Assembly (NCBI GenBank): GCA_041750975.1
Contig: JBGSYN010000278.1
Location: forward strand, 1-64,000
Direction: 5' to 3'
DNA from: JBGSYN01 sp041750975
GTDB lineage: Bacteria > Pseudomonadota > Alphaproteobacteria > Geminicoccales > Geminicoccaceae
DNA length: 64,000 nt
Made by a program: the position numbers and the translations under genes
Shown here: positions 34,415 to 43,420 of the stretch, in pieces
Layout of the letters: every line of letters starts with the position of its first letter
How positions within the stretch are numbered: the stretch's first letter is position 1
The notes under the pieces: generated by a model
Told to the model about the DNA's origin: nothing
Database searches by the model: none
The model's input: the letters and a program-made list of their open reading frames with translations, nothing else

Positions 34415-34924
34415 ATGGCCAACAAGTTCGCGACGGCGACATCCGAGGCCCGCTTGCATCTGGTGGTGTATCAACCGGACATGCCGGAGAACTTGGGCGC
34501 GATGATGCGGATCGCGGCCTGTTTCGGAGTTCCGATCGATCTCATCGAGCCTGCCGCATTCCCGATCGACGAGCGACGGGTTCGTCGGGTTTCGATGGAT
34601 TACGCCTGCCATCTTGAAATGGTCCGCCATGAGAGCTTTGAAGCGTTCGACAGCGTGCGAAGGAAATCGGGTTCAAGACTGATCGTCATGAGCGCGCACA
34701 GCGATGTGTATTTGCATCGCTTCGTATTTCAGTCGGCGGACAACATCTTGGTCGGACGAGAGACCGCAGGGGTTCCGAACAGCGTCCTTGAACGCGCCGA
34801 TGACGTTTTGCGCATTCCGTTGGCGCCTGGTCTCAGATCGCTCAATGTACACGTGGCGGCGGCGGTCGCCTTATCCGAGGCGCTTCGACAAACAGGCCAA
34901 TTCGATGAATTCACCGGATCATAG
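34415..34924 (+). CDS. trmL: tRNA (cytidine(34)-2'-O)-methyltransferase TrmL
   Basis: 169 residues from ATG 34415; a TTG at 34388 is open in frame. The SPOUT fold is evident: LHLVVYQPDMPENLGAMMRIAACFG, IEPAAFPIDERRVRRVSMDY, then the knotted SAM site LVGRETAGVPNSVLERAD and IPLAPGLRSLNVHVAAAVAL. The enzyme methylates the ribose of the wobble base in two tRNA-Leu species. Its 3' end overlaps hemF by 20 bases, so the two are coupled. Confidence 0.92.
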   Translation: MANKFATATSEARLHLVVYQPDMPENLGAMMRIAACFGVPIDLIEPAAFPIDERRVRRVSMDYACHLEMVRHESFEAFDSVRRKSGSRLIVMSAHSDVYLHRFVFQSADNILVGRETAGVPNSVLERADDVLRIPLAPGLRSLNVHVAAAVALSEALRQTGQFDEFTGS

Positions 34925-35762
34925 CGAACGACAGAAAGCCAGCGCTCAAAACTGGTTTCAGCAGCTTCGGGACCAAATCTGCAAAGAGTTCGAAACGATT
35001 GAGCTCGAGGCTCGAAACATCCGACAAAACGAAATGCCGCCAGGACACTTCGAACGGAAATCCTGGCAACGTGGGGGTGGCGGTGGCGGAATCATGTCCG
35101 TTATGCGCGGCCGCGTTTTCGAAAAAGTCGGGGTGAACTTCTCTTGCGTTAGCGGGGAGTTCAGCGAGCAATTCAGAGCTCAGGTTCCAGGAGCCGATGA
35201 AGACCCGAGATTTTGGGCAACGGGCATCTCCCTTGTAGCTCACCCTTGGTCGCCATTGGTGCCACCGGTTCATATGAACACGCGGCATATCCGAACGACG
35301 AAAGCATGGTTCGGCGGAGGAACCGACCTCAACCCCATCGCCGTCGACGAATACGATCGATCGGAATTTCATGAGCGCCTCATGCAAATCTGCGCCGCTT
35401 TTTCCGCAGATGCCTATGACCGATTTTCGAAATGGGCCGACGACTACTTTTTCATTCCCCATCGCGGAGAGGCGCGGGGGATCGGCGGCATCTTCTTCGA
35501 TTATCTGGACGATGATTTTGATCGTAATTTTGAGTTCGTCCAGGCCGTCGGAAGGGGCTTCCTTGACGTCTATCCACGATTGGTGCGCCGGCACATGAAC
35601 GCTTCCTGGAGTGAAGAAGCGCGTCGCTTTCAGATGTACCGCCGGGGAAGGTATGCCGAATTTAATCTGGTCTATGATCGCGGCACGAAATTTGGGTTGA
35701 TGACCGGGGGTAATCCGGAGGCGATACTCATGTCGCTGCCACCCGTCACGGCTTGGCCTTGA
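34905..35762 (+). CDS. hemF: Oxygen-dependent coproporphyrinogen-III oxidase
   Basis: 285 residues from ATG 34905, which lies inside the end of trmL; the frame is open further upstream but only as a shadow of trmL. Landmarks are WQRGGGGGGIMSVMRGRVFEKVGVN, MNTRHIRTTKAWFGGGTDLNP, YFFIPHRGEARGIGGIFFDY and RRGRYAEFNLVYDRGTKFGL. It converts coproporphyrinogen III to protoporphyrinogen IX with O2 in haem synthesis. The end (LMSLPPVTAWP) is slightly shorter than usual, which normally continues a few aromatic residues. It sits beside petABC, whose products need haem. Confidence 0.96.
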   Translation: MNSPDHSERQKASAQNWFQQLRDQICKEFETIELEARNIRQNEMPPGHFERKSWQRGGGGGGIMSVMRGRVFEKVGVNFSCVSGEFSEQFRAQVPGADEDPRFWATGISLVAHPWSPLVPPVHMNTRHIRTTKAWFGGGTDLNPIAVDEYDRSEFHERLMQICAAFSADAYDRFSKWADDYFFIPHRGEARGIGGIFFDYLDDDFDRNFEFVQAVGRGFLDVYPRLVRRHMNASWSEEARRFQMYRRGRYAEFNLVYDRGTKFGLMTGGNPEAILMSLPPVTAWP

Positions 35763-35818
35763 GGCGCTTAAAGGCGAGAGCGGCGGGCAAACAAGCCGAG
35801 GAACCGAAGGCACATCGC

Positions 35819-36127
35819 TCAGTCACCGCCGTCGGGGACCCGCGCTTCGATCGACAAGGCATGGATGCTCGAGGTCATGAGATCCCCGAGGACCTGAAAG
35901 ATCATTCTTTGACGAGCAATGCGGCTTTGGCGCCGAAAGCATTCGGCGGTGATCGTCACGTGGAAATGGCTTTGCCCACCTTCGCGGTATCCAGCATGGC
36001 CCCGATGCTTTTCGGAAACATCGAGCACTTCGAGGGAAGCCGGGGACAATGCCTCGCTCAATCGTCGGCGAATAATGTCTGCGACTTTCTCGCCGAGGAT
36101 CGGCGCGGAATAATTATTAGCTGAAAT
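35819..36127 (-). CDS. bolA: BolA family protein, start codon unusual
   Basis: The BolA fold is clear: LEVLDVSEKHRGHAGYREGG, SHFHVTITAECFRRQSRIARQRMI and IHALSIEARVPD. BolA proteins work with monothiol glutaredoxins in iron-sulfur delivery and in stress responses. The first canonical start is TTG 36061, giving 80 residues, but coding-like sequence with the family's first helix (GEKVADIIRRRLSEAL) continues upstream in frame to a stop at 36131-36133, with no ATG, GTG, TTG or CTG. I extend it to ATT 36127, which has GGAG seven bases upstream. A shorter TTG form or an N-terminal lesion are the alternatives. It is convergent with hemF. Confidence 0.82.
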   Translation of the reverse strand: MSANNYSAPILGEKVADIIRRRLSEALSPASLEVLDVSEKHRGHAGYREGGQSHFHVTITAECFRRQSRIARQRMIFQVLGDLMTSSIHALSIEARVPDGGD

Positions 36128-36168
36128 GCGTCATCTCCAATTGGTATCCGAGGTTGCTATTGAACATT

Positions 36169-36180
36169 GTACCTAGGTAC
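36169..36180. promoter_or_regulatory. Palindrome in the bolA-XRE divergent region
   Basis: GTACCTAGGTAC is a perfect 12-base palindrome, 42 bases upstream of bolA's proposed start. Between it and the XRE gene are several CAAC/GTTG half-sites, including CAAC-TCAAGG-GTTG near 36242-36255 and GTTG-ATAGA-CAAC near 36219-36231. Such spaced repeats could be operators for the adjacent HTH protein. No regulator is proven. Confidence 0.35.
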
Positions 36181-36397
36181 CGCTCGCAGCTATTTGCAGT
36201 GTTTTTGTAGGGTTGATGTTGATAGACAACTTAGCGGCTGTGCAACTCAAGGGTTGTATTGATCGGAAGTTGTTCTAGCATAGGGCCTCGACGCTCTGGT
36301 TGAATTTTTGTCCGGGGCCGTGGGATGCATAGAGCGATAGCTTTTCTTGAATTGCTGCTCGGTAAGCTGACTGAAAGTTAACAAAGCTGGTGCGGAG

Positions 36398-36835
36398 ATG
36401 GATATGGCCACAGTAGTCGCGCGCCCCTTGGCGCAGACGGGACCTGGGCGTTCGCGCGCTCAAGATGTCGACAGATATGTCGGTGCGCGCATGAGAGAGC
36501 GTCGGATCATGCTGGGGCTGACGCAGCAGCAGATGGCGGAACTCATCGGCGTCACCTACCAGCAGGCGCACAAATATGAAAAGGGCATCAATCGGATAGC
36601 CGCGGGGCGCCTCTACACTATTGCTCAGGCCCTGGGTGTCGATGTCAGCTATTTCTTCGAGGGAATGTACGACGACGCGTCGTTTAAACCTACCCCCCAG
36701 CAGCGCATGTTGCTGGAACTCGCGCGTAATTTCATCGCACTGCCAAGCCGCAAACATCAAGAAGCTATCTGCAGCTTGGCGAGAGCGCTCGCGAATGCTG
36801 AGACGATTGACGCAAACCTAGTCGACCTCGGCTAA
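36398..36835 (+). CDS. XRE family helix-turn-helix regulator
   Basis: 145 residues; ATG 36404 is an alternative start. The HTH_3 domain spans about 25-82: RYVGARMRERRIMLGLTQQQMAELIGVTYQQAHKYEKG with the recognition helix at TYQQAHKYE, then AAGRLYTIAQALGVDVSYFFEG. The C-terminal 55 residues are helical. This arrangement is common in alphaproteobacterial regulators related to PhrR/SinR. The targets are unknown; inverted repeats in the 270-base upstream gap may be its own operator. It stands between bolA and the J-domain gene, which are usually direct neighbours. Confidence 0.88.
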   Translation: MDMATVVARPLAQTGPGRSRAQDVDRYVGARMRERRIMLGLTQQQMAELIGVTYQQAHKYEKGINRIAAGRLYTIAQALGVDVSYFFEGMYDDASFKPTPQQRMLLELARNFIALPSRKHQEAICSLARALANAETIDANLVDLG

Positions 36836-37048
36836 GAGTAAGCTGCATTCTTCGGCGGTCCTGGCAAATTAGGAGGCAATCGGCGGTTTCTTCCGATCCG
36901 GCGTTGTCAATGAGTTCGGCGCTGGAGAAGGGCCGAGCGGCTCTTTGGACGACCGCGCGATAAACGCTGAAAGTCAACCCAACTCTTAGCAATATCCACT
37001 CTGATCTGATGTTGATCGGTCGTGGCTGCAGCGCCATAGTTCTGCTCC

Positions 37049-37636
37049 ATGTGCCAACGATTTCATCGCAGCAAGGAAGACAGCCGCATAGCCGCGTTGC
37101 AGCTGCAACGCTACGGCGCGAACGGTATTCAAACCGTGTGCGAATGGCCGGGCTGTGAGGATCCGGCCAAATTCCCGGCACCGCGGTCCCGCGACCGACT
37201 GCGCGAATTCCGATATTACTGTCTGACCCATATCCGTGTGGTGAATGCTCATTGGGACTATTTCGCTGGAATGTCGCCAGCGCAGATTGAGGAACATCGG
37301 CGGGCCGACTCGACGTGGCACCGCCCGACATGGCGATCGGGTCAGATCGATCTCGGATCTGACGCGGCCTGGCAGGATTGGTTCGAGCTATTCCGCGACC
37401 GGACCGGACGGGGCGGTAGTGCCGGCGAAACCAGGGTCGAAACTCAGGCCGATCTGATGATGAAACGTCTTGAACTCAGTTTCGGTTTTTCCCTGAATGA
37501 GCTGAAAAGTCGCTACAAAGTGCTGGTCAAACGCCACCATCCTGACCTTCATGCCGGCGATAAAGAGGCCGAAGAGCGATTGAAGTTGATCAATGAGGCC
37601 TATACCTACCTGATTGAGAACCAAATTTATTGCTAG
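37049..37636 (+). CDS. J-domain (DnaJ-like) protein
   Basis: 195 residues. The N-terminal half has a cysteine-containing conserved part (VCEWPGCEDPAKFPAPRSRDRLREFRYYCLTH) and AHWDYFAGMSPAQIEEHRRAD; its CxxxxxC and later C may bind metal. The C-terminal J domain (about 145-195) includes YKVLVKRHHPDLHAGDKEAEE with the HPD triad that stimulates Hsp70. This protein type is typically encoded just before cobS in alphaproteobacteria, as here. It probably brings DnaK to a substrate complex. Confidence 0.87.
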   Translation: MCQRFHRSKEDSRIAALQLQRYGANGIQTVCEWPGCEDPAKFPAPRSRDRLREFRYYCLTHIRVVNAHWDYFAGMSPAQIEEHRRADSTWHRPTWRSGQIDLGSDAAWQDWFELFRDRTGRGGSAGETRVETQADLMMKRLELSFGFSLNELKSRYKVLVKRHHPDLHAGDKEAEERLKLINEAYTYLIENQIYC

Positions 37637-37738
37637 CCTTGGCTATGGGCTGGATTCTGACCCATATTCCAGTGCAACTCAATGCACCGGGCCGACGGAA
37701 CATGGCGTCGACGACTTGTTGCACATTGGAGATGGAAA

Positions 37739-38761
37739 TTGACAGCGGAGGAAACCGTTTTCGATCCTTCCGCGATCGAAGCGCTGCCTAAAGTCCCTGA
37801 CCGGACACTGGATGTCCGAGATACCTTCGCTATCGATGCGGAAGGATCGGCAGGTGCCTTCAGCACACGGACGGACTATGTGCCCGAAATCGATCCAGCC
37901 TACCAATTTGATCGCGGAACGACGCTCGCCATTCTTGCAGGCTTTGCGCATAACCGGCGCGTTCTCATCCAGGGTTACCACGGAACCGGCAAATCGACGC
38001 ATATCGAACAGGTTGCCGCTCGCCTGAACTGGCCTTGTATTCGAGTGAACCTGGATAGCCACATCAGCCGCATCGATCTTGTCGGTAAAGATGCCATCGT
38101 CCTTCGCGATGGCCAGCAAGTAACGGAGTATCGGGAAGGCATTCTCCCCTGGTCGCTGCAGCGGCCGGTGGCGTTGGTATTTGACGAATACGACGCTGGC
38201 CGCGCCGATGTGATGTTTGTCATCCAACGGATTCTCGAATCGCAGGGACGAATGACCCTGTTGGATCAGAACCGTATCATCAGGCCGCATCCGTCCTTCC
38301 GTCTGTTCGCCACGGCCAACACTGTGGGGCTAGGTGACACCAGCGGGCTGTACCACGGCACGCAGCAGATCAATCAGGGCCAGATGGATCGATGGAGCAT
38401 CGTCACGCAGCTCAATTATCTCGATCATCATGATGAGTGCCGCATCGTTATCGCAAAGTGTCCGGAATATGCCAGCCCGGACAAACGCAAGCTCATTTCG
38501 GCAATGGTGAGCTTGGCGGACTTAACCCGTCAAGGGTTTGTCGCTGGTGACATTTCGACGGTAATGTCCCCAAGGACAGTAATCATATGGGCGGAGAACG
38601 CCACGATTTTCGGCGATGTCGGCTTTGGGTTTCGGGTGACATTTCTGAACAAATGCGACGAGGAAGAGCGTTCCATCATCGCCGAATATTATCAGCGATG
38701 TTTCGGTTACGATCTTCCCGAATCCGCTATCTCAGCGATGCCCGAACCTGTTCGAGCATAA
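37739..38761 (+). CDS. cobS: Cobaltochelatase subunit CobS (AAA ATPase)
   Basis: 340 residues from TTG 37739, which has GGAG seven bases before it; ATG 37682 adds 19 poorly conserved residues. The MoxR-type AAA domain has Walker A GYHGTGKST, Walker B ALVFDEYDAG, the sensor region FRLFATANTVGLGD, and GLYHGTQQINQGQMDRW. In the aerobic cobalamin route CobS and CobT form the ATPase pair that drives cobalt insertion by CobN. cobT begins seven bases after its stop. cobN is not in this window. Confidence 0.93.
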   Translation: MTAEETVFDPSAIEALPKVPDRTLDVRDTFAIDAEGSAGAFSTRTDYVPEIDPAYQFDRGTTLAILAGFAHNRRVLIQGYHGTGKSTHIEQVAARLNWPCIRVNLDSHISRIDLVGKDAIVLRDGQQVTEYREGILPWSLQRPVALVFDEYDAGRADVMFVIQRILESQGRMTLLDQNRIIRPHPSFRLFATANTVGLGDTSGLYHGTQQINQGQMDRWSIVTQLNYLDHHDECRIVIAKCPEYASPDKRKLISAMVSLADLTRQGFVAGDISTVMSPRTVIIWAENATIFGDVGFGFRVTFLNKCDEEERSIIAEYYQRCFGYDLPESAISAMPEPVRA

Positions 38762-38768
38762 GCCGGAA

Positions 38769-40631
38769 ATGTCGGAGAACTCGGACACATTCGAGCGGGC
38801 GATAGGATGTACGGTCCGGGCTATCGCCCGGCAACCGGACCTTGAGGTCAGCTTTCGTGGCGCGTCTCGGCGCAATAGTAAGGCAACGGATCCTGATCGC
38901 CGGACTGTCCGATTGTCGCCGCCGGCACGCGAGCCCGCTCCGAGCGAATTGGCCCGATTACGTGGCGAGGCCGACAGCATAGCCTTGCGGCGCTGTCACC
39001 ATGACGAAAAAGTCCATCGCCGCCATGCGCCCAGGGGCGAAGTCGCGGCCAAGCTCTTCGAAACACTGGAACAATTGAGGGTCGAAGCGATGGGTGCCGA
39101 GCACATGCTCGGCGTCCGAAGCAATTTGCAGGCCGTGCATCGATCTCGTCTTGGCCAGACCAATGGTCAGAACGAGGACAGAAATGCCGATATGGCAGAG
39201 GTGATCGAGCTTTTCGCAAAGCGTTCCTTGATGCAGTACGAACTTGCCCCGGCGGATGAAAAACTGGTCGATGTTTGGAGCGACTGGCTTAGCAATCAAC
39301 TATCCGACTCGTTCGACGGACTTCGCAATAGTGTATCCGACCAGGAGCTGTTTGCGACCCAGGTGCGTGATCTCTTGCAGGACCTCGGCTTGGTGGATGA
39401 CCTCGAAGAGAGCCCCGACGATGACTCATCCGAAGATTCCGATGATCAGCAGCAATCCGCCGATGGGCCGAGCGAATCTGGAGAGAGCGAAGGCGGCGGT
39501 GACGATCTCAGCCAAGACATGTCCGGCGAGAGCGAGGCCAACGCTGAAACCGAAGTTCGCGAAGATCAGGAACTCAGGGATGGCGAGGCGAACGAAGATT
39601 CGGGGTCGGACGCGGGGAGTGGTGACGATTCGACTGAGGACAGTCGGTCCAATCGGCCCAACTACCTGCGCCCGGATGGCGACGCCGCGGGCTATCGAGC
39701 CTACACCACCGCCCATGATGAGGTCGTTGAGGCCCATCAGCTTTGTGGCCCGACGGAACTCACGCGACTCCGTGCGCAGTTGGATCAGTCCCTGAGGCGA
39801 TTCGAGGGTATGATCGGTCGCATGGCCAACCGGCTCCAGCGAAAGCTGCTCGCCCAGCAAATGCGTTCCTGGGAGTTCGATCTCGAGGAGGGAATTCTCG
39901 ATACGGCGCGACTTGCCCGCGTCATCGCCAACCCGACGGTACCGCTGACGTACAAGGCTGAGCGCGAGACGGAGTTTCGGGACACCGTCGTCAATATCCT
40001 GATTGACAATTCGGGCTCCATGCGGGGCCGCCCGATCTCGGTCGCAGCGATGAGCGCCGATATACTGGCCCGCACTCTCGAGCGATGCGGGGTGAAGGTC
40101 GAGATCCTGGGATTCACCACCAAAGCTTGGAAAGGCGGGCAGGCACGTGAAGCCTGGCTGCGTGACGGTAAGTCCGCCGATCCCGGTCGCCTGAATGACC
40201 TCAGGCATATCGTCTATAAGCGCGCCGACGCACCCTGGAGACGGTCGAGGCGCGCTCTCGGGCTGATGCTGCGCGAGGGCTTGCTCAAAGAGAATATCGA
40301 TGGAGAAGCGATACTATGGGCGCATCAGCGGCTCCTCGCCCGCCCTGAGCAGCGCCGTATCCTGATGGTAATTTCCGACGGTGCTCCGGTCGATGACAGC
40401 ACCCTGTCGGCAAATCCTGGCAACTACCTTGAGAAACATCTTCGTGAGGTGATCGAGTTCGTCGAAACGCGATCGGATGTCGAATTGCTGGCGATTGGAA
40501 TCGGGCACGATGTGACGCGGTATTACCGTCGCGCCGTAACCATTTCCGATCCCGAGCAACTTGGTGGTACGATGCTGGCGCAGCTATCGCAAATGTTCGA
40601 ACCGTCGCGCCAACCGCGATCCGCCTACTAG
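38769..40631 (+). CDS. cobT: Cobaltochelatase subunit CobT (VWA domain)
   Basis: 620 residues. The N-terminal 200 residues are followed by a long acidic, low-complexity linker (about 214-300, rich in D, E and S), then a C-terminal von Willebrand A domain with the MIDAS motif DNSGSMRGRP (near 417), VISDGAPVDDSTL and IGIGHDVTRYY. CobT binds CobS and couples the ATPase to CobN. It is full length and lies directly after cobS. Confidence 0.93.
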   Translation: MSENSDTFERAIGCTVRAIARQPDLEVSFRGASRRNSKATDPDRRTVRLSPPAREPAPSELARLRGEADSIALRRCHHDEKVHRRHAPRGEVAAKLFETLEQLRVEAMGAEHMLGVRSNLQAVHRSRLGQTNGQNEDRNADMAEVIELFAKRSLMQYELAPADEKLVDVWSDWLSNQLSDSFDGLRNSVSDQELFATQVRDLLQDLGLVDDLEESPDDDSSEDSDDQQQSADGPSESGESEGGGDDLSQDMSGESEANAETEVREDQELRDGEANEDSGSDAGSGDDSTEDSRSNRPNYLRPDGDAAGYRAYTTAHDEVVEAHQLCGPTELTRLRAQLDQSLRRFEGMIGRMANRLQRKLLAQQMRSWEFDLEEGILDTARLARVIANPTVPLTYKAERETEFRDTVVNILIDNSGSMRGRPISVAAMSADILARTLERCGVKVEILGFTTKAWKGGQAREAWLRDGKSADPGRLNDLRHIVYKRADAPWRRSRRALGLMLREGLLKENIDGEAILWAHQRLLARPEQRRILMVISDGAPVDDSTLSANPGNYLEKHLREVIEFVETRSDVELLAIGIGHDVTRYYRRAVTISDPEQLGGTMLAQLSQMFEPSRQPRSAY

Positions 40632-40664
40632 GCCGAATTGAAATGAAGAACGAAAGGAACAGTC

Positions 40665-42194
40665 ATGGCGAGGCCACAGGTACAGACGATCAGGCTGCAT
40701 CTGGCAGATAATGTCGTCGTCGCTCGCGCCAAAATCGATGCCGGGACGTCGATTGCCGGGGAAAACCTCACCACTGTCGATGCGATCCCTGCTGGCCACA
40801 AGATTGCGTCCAGACCGGTCGCCGCCGGCGAGCCCTTGTTGAAGTACAACCAGACGATCGGCTTTGCTTCGACCGACATCGCTGCCGGCGCGCACGTTCA
40901 TGTCCACAATGTCGAGATGAAGGATTTCGCTCGGGACTACGCATTTGGCGTCGACCGGCGGAATACCGAGATCGTCCCGGTGGAATTAAGGCGGACCTTT
41001 CAGGGGTTTCGCCGCGCCAGCGGGAGGACGGGAACACGCAACTACATAGGCATACTCTCGACGGTCAATTGCTCGGCGTCGGTGTGCCAGTTCATTGCGC
41101 AGCGTTTTCCTGCCGAACTTCTCGATGACTATCCGAATGTCGATGGTGTGGTGGCCCTTACTCATAGCACGGGTTGTGGCATGGCCGATGCTGGCGATGG
41201 CTTTGCGGCCCTGCAGCGAACTCTATGGGGATATGCGCGCCATCCGAATTTCGCCGGCGTCTTGATGATCGGGCTCGGCTGTGAAGTGAACCAGATCGAT
41301 TTCCTGCTCGAGGCTTACCAGATCGAAAGAGGGCCGCTCTTTCGAACGATGACGCTTCAGGAAACGGGCGGGACCCGTCAAACTTTCGAGAAGGCAGTCG
41401 GCATCATCAAGGAGATGCTGCCTGTTGCCAACGACGCGATACGGGAGCCTGTCGATGCAGGGGAGCTTTCGGTCGCTCTGCAGTGTGGCGGATCCGATGC
41501 CTATTCCGGCATCACCGCGAACCCGGCGCTTGGCAACGCCGCCGATCGTATTGTTGCCCAGGGCGGCACGGCGATCCTCGCTGAGACCCCTGAAATCTAT
41601 GGAGCCGAGCATTTGTTGACGCGTCGCGCCGTCAGCCGGGAGGTCGGCGAAAAGCTGATTGAACGCATCCACTGGTGGGAGCACTACACGGCCATCAATA
41701 AAGGCGAGATGAACAACAATCCCTCACCAGGCAACAAAGCTGGCGGGCTGACAACGATCCTCGAGAAGTCTCTCGGCGCCGCGGCCAAGGGCGGGACCAC
41801 CAACCTTTGCGGTGTCTACAAATATTCCGAGCCCGTGACCGCCAAAGGCTTCGTCTTCATGGATAGTCCGGGTTACGACCCGTGCTCCGTAACCGGACAG
41901 GTCGCGAGTGGTGCGAATGTGATCTGTTTCACGACGGGCCGTGGATCGTGCTTCGGGTTCAAACCGACGCCGTCGATCAAACTCGCGACCAATACCCTCA
42001 TGTATGAGCGCATGAAGGAGGATATGGACGTCAATTGCGGTCTCGTCATCGACAGCGACCTGTCACTCGACGAGATGGGGGCTCAAATTTTCGACCTTAT
42101 CCTCGAGGTTGCGTCAGGGCGGAAAAGCAAGAGCGAGGAACTCGGCATTGGCGACCACGAGTTCATTCCCTGGCAGATCGGCGCCGTGATGTAA
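40665..42194 (+). CDS. UxaA family (altronate/galactarate-type) dehydratase
   Basis: 509 residues with a small SAF domain (about 1-90, LHLADNVVVARAKIDAGTSI, ending in HVHNVEMKDFARDY) joined to the large catalytic domain (from about 115, ASGRTGTRNYIGILSTVNCSASV). Later LVIDSDLSLDEMG and the Fe-binding type segment VALTHSTGCGMA agree with altronate dehydratase and D-galactarate dehydratase. These remove water from sugar acids to give 2-keto-3-deoxy acids. The actual sugar acid is unknown. The 3' end overlaps the convergent smr gene by 32 bases. Confidence 0.87.
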   Translation: MARPQVQTIRLHLADNVVVARAKIDAGTSIAGENLTTVDAIPAGHKIASRPVAAGEPLLKYNQTIGFASTDIAAGAHVHVHNVEMKDFARDYAFGVDRRNTEIVPVELRRTFQGFRRASGRTGTRNYIGILSTVNCSASVCQFIAQRFPAELLDDYPNVDGVVALTHSTGCGMADAGDGFAALQRTLWGYARHPNFAGVLMIGLGCEVNQIDFLLEAYQIERGPLFRTMTLQETGGTRQTFEKAVGIIKEMLPVANDAIREPVDAGELSVALQCGGSDAYSGITANPALGNAADRIVAQGGTAILAETPEIYGAEHLLTRRAVSREVGEKLIERIHWWEHYTAINKGEMNNNPSPGNKAGGLTTILEKSLGAAAKGGTTNLCGVYKYSEPVTAKGFVFMDSPGYDPCSVTGQVASGANVICFTTGRGSCFGFKPTPSIKLATNTLMYERMKEDMDVNCGLVIDSDLSLDEMGAQIFDLILEVASGRKSKSEELGIGDHEFIPWQIGAVM

Positions 42195-42792
42195 GCTTGG
42201 CGGTGTCGCTATGGCGCTCGGGATGTTTGCGTAGCAGCACGTAGAAGGCCCCTTCGCCGCCATGGCGGATATGGGCGACGGCATAGCTCGACACTTTTGT
42301 GCCGAGTTCCGGACCGGCGAGCCACCTCGGTACCATGCTTCGAAGGATGCCTTCACTGCGCGTGCCTCGCCCCGTAATGACAAGCACCGATCGTTGGTCG
42401 TTGCGTTGACATCGCTGGACGAAGTCGCAGAGCTGCTGGTACGCTTCTCTTTGGGTAAAACCGTGGAGATCGAGACGGGCCTCAACTTCCAATTGTCCAC
42501 GCCGCAAACGCCTTGAGGTTCGATAATCGATGTTGCCGGGCTCGGGAGTCGGCGCAACAGTGGATATCAATGCTTTTTTTGGCGCTCCCACCTTCTTGGT
42601 TTCTGGAGCGGCGTCATCGTTCACGCCAAATTGTTGAATTTCGGGAATGGCCCGCCGGCTGCCCGGATCCAAGCCACGCGGATGAATCGGCTGAACGCTG
42701 CGCGTAGCTGCGTGCCAGAGGGCTCGATCGACTTCGGTCAGGCTCTTCGCACGTCGTGCCCGATTTTCATGACTCTTTCGGTAGGGCTTCAT
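42163..42792 (-). CDS. Smr domain protein (MutS2 C-terminal nuclease-like)
   Basis: 209 residues. About 100 variable, basic residues precede the Smr domain: EARLDLHGFTQREAYQQLCDFVQ, RSVLVITGRGTRSEGILRSMVPRWL and SYAVAHIRHGGEGAFYVLLRK. The LDLHG and TGRG motifs are those linked to nicking activity in MutS2 and in the E. coli protein SmrA/SmrB, the latter cleaving mRNA at collided ribosomes. The role of this copy is not known. Its start overlaps the lutC stop by 26 bases, placing it at the end of the lut operon. Confidence 0.88.
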   Translation of the reverse strand: MKPYRKSHENRARRAKSLTEVDRALWHAATRSVQPIHPRGLDPGSRRAIPEIQQFGVNDDAAPETKKVGAPKKALISTVAPTPEPGNIDYRTSRRLRRGQLEVEARLDLHGFTQREAYQQLCDFVQRCQRNDQRSVLVITGRGTRSEGILRSMVPRWLAGPELGTKVSSYAVAHIRHGGEGAFYVLLRKHPERHSDTAKLTSRRRSARE

Positions 42793-43420
42793 CGACGATA
42801 ATCACAAAAAGTCTTCGGGGACCATGCGCGCCAAGTTCCAACTTCTGACCGATATCGCCTGTTCTCGAGGGTCCGGTGACGAAGTTGGCGGAACGGGGTA
42901 GCTGACCGTGCGGGTCGATCAATAGCTGCCACGCCCTCTCATAAATTGGTACGATCGAAGCCGACTCCAGAATGACGATCGACGTCTCCGGCAGAAAGGA
43001 TAGCAGCGTCGGGGTTTGCGGCGACGAGGCCAAAAGAAGGGTTCCGGTCTCGGCAACGCCCGCGATTGCGAGAGTGACGGCGGCCCGGTCATTGGCTTCG
43101 GCGGTGCCGACCCGCGTGCGCAGCAATCGGTGATCGTCCCAGCCTATCGAAGGATGAGCGAGAGCAGGTGCCAGAGTAATTTCATGGGGAATATTGTGGA
43201 GGCGTAGATAGGCAGCCACGGCGCCCGGGATTTCCGATAGGGTGGCAATATGACGGCACTCCGTGGAGACCCCTTCCGCATTCGATGTGAACTGCCGGAT
43301 CAAATCCCGGTGGTCTGCATCGACCGCGCCAGGGATCGGCTCGACCGATGTCGGGCTGTCAGCACCGTTGCTTGCGGTTTTCCGCAAGGCCTCAAGAATC
43401 TGTTCGCGCGAGCCGGTCAT
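42767..43420 (-). CDS. lutC: Lactate utilisation protein C (LUD domain)
   Basis: 217 residues from ATG 43420, which overlaps the lutB stop (ATGA); the frame runs much further upstream only as a shadow of lutB. The LUD domain is marked by TVATLAIAGVAETGTLLLAS-like sequence AAVTLAIAGVAETGTLLLAS and the end FVTGPSRTGDIGQKLELGAHGP. LutC is the third component of the L-lactate oxidising LutABC complex (YkgEFG). It lies downstream of lutA and lutB, with four bases of overlap to lutB. Confidence 0.92.
   Translation of the reverse strand: MTGSREQILEALRKTASNGADSPTSVEPIPGAVDADHRDLIRQFTSNAEGVSTECRHIATLSEIPGAVAAYLRLHNIPHEITLAPALAHPSIGWDDHRLLRTRVGTAEANDRAAVTLAIAGVAETGTLLLASSPQTPTLLSFLPETSIVILESASIVPIYERAWQLLIDPHGQLPRSANFVTGPSRTGDIGQKLELGAHGPRRLFVIIVDEALPKES

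Noticed and set aside
36765..37331. 188-codon minus-strand frame across the XRE-J-domain gap
   Set aside because: Overlaps both real genes on the other strand, has no ribosome site and no conserved pattern; the gap itself holds no other clear gene.
39426..40208. 260-codon frame opposite cobT
   Set aside because: Antisense shadow of the CobT linker and VWA domain.
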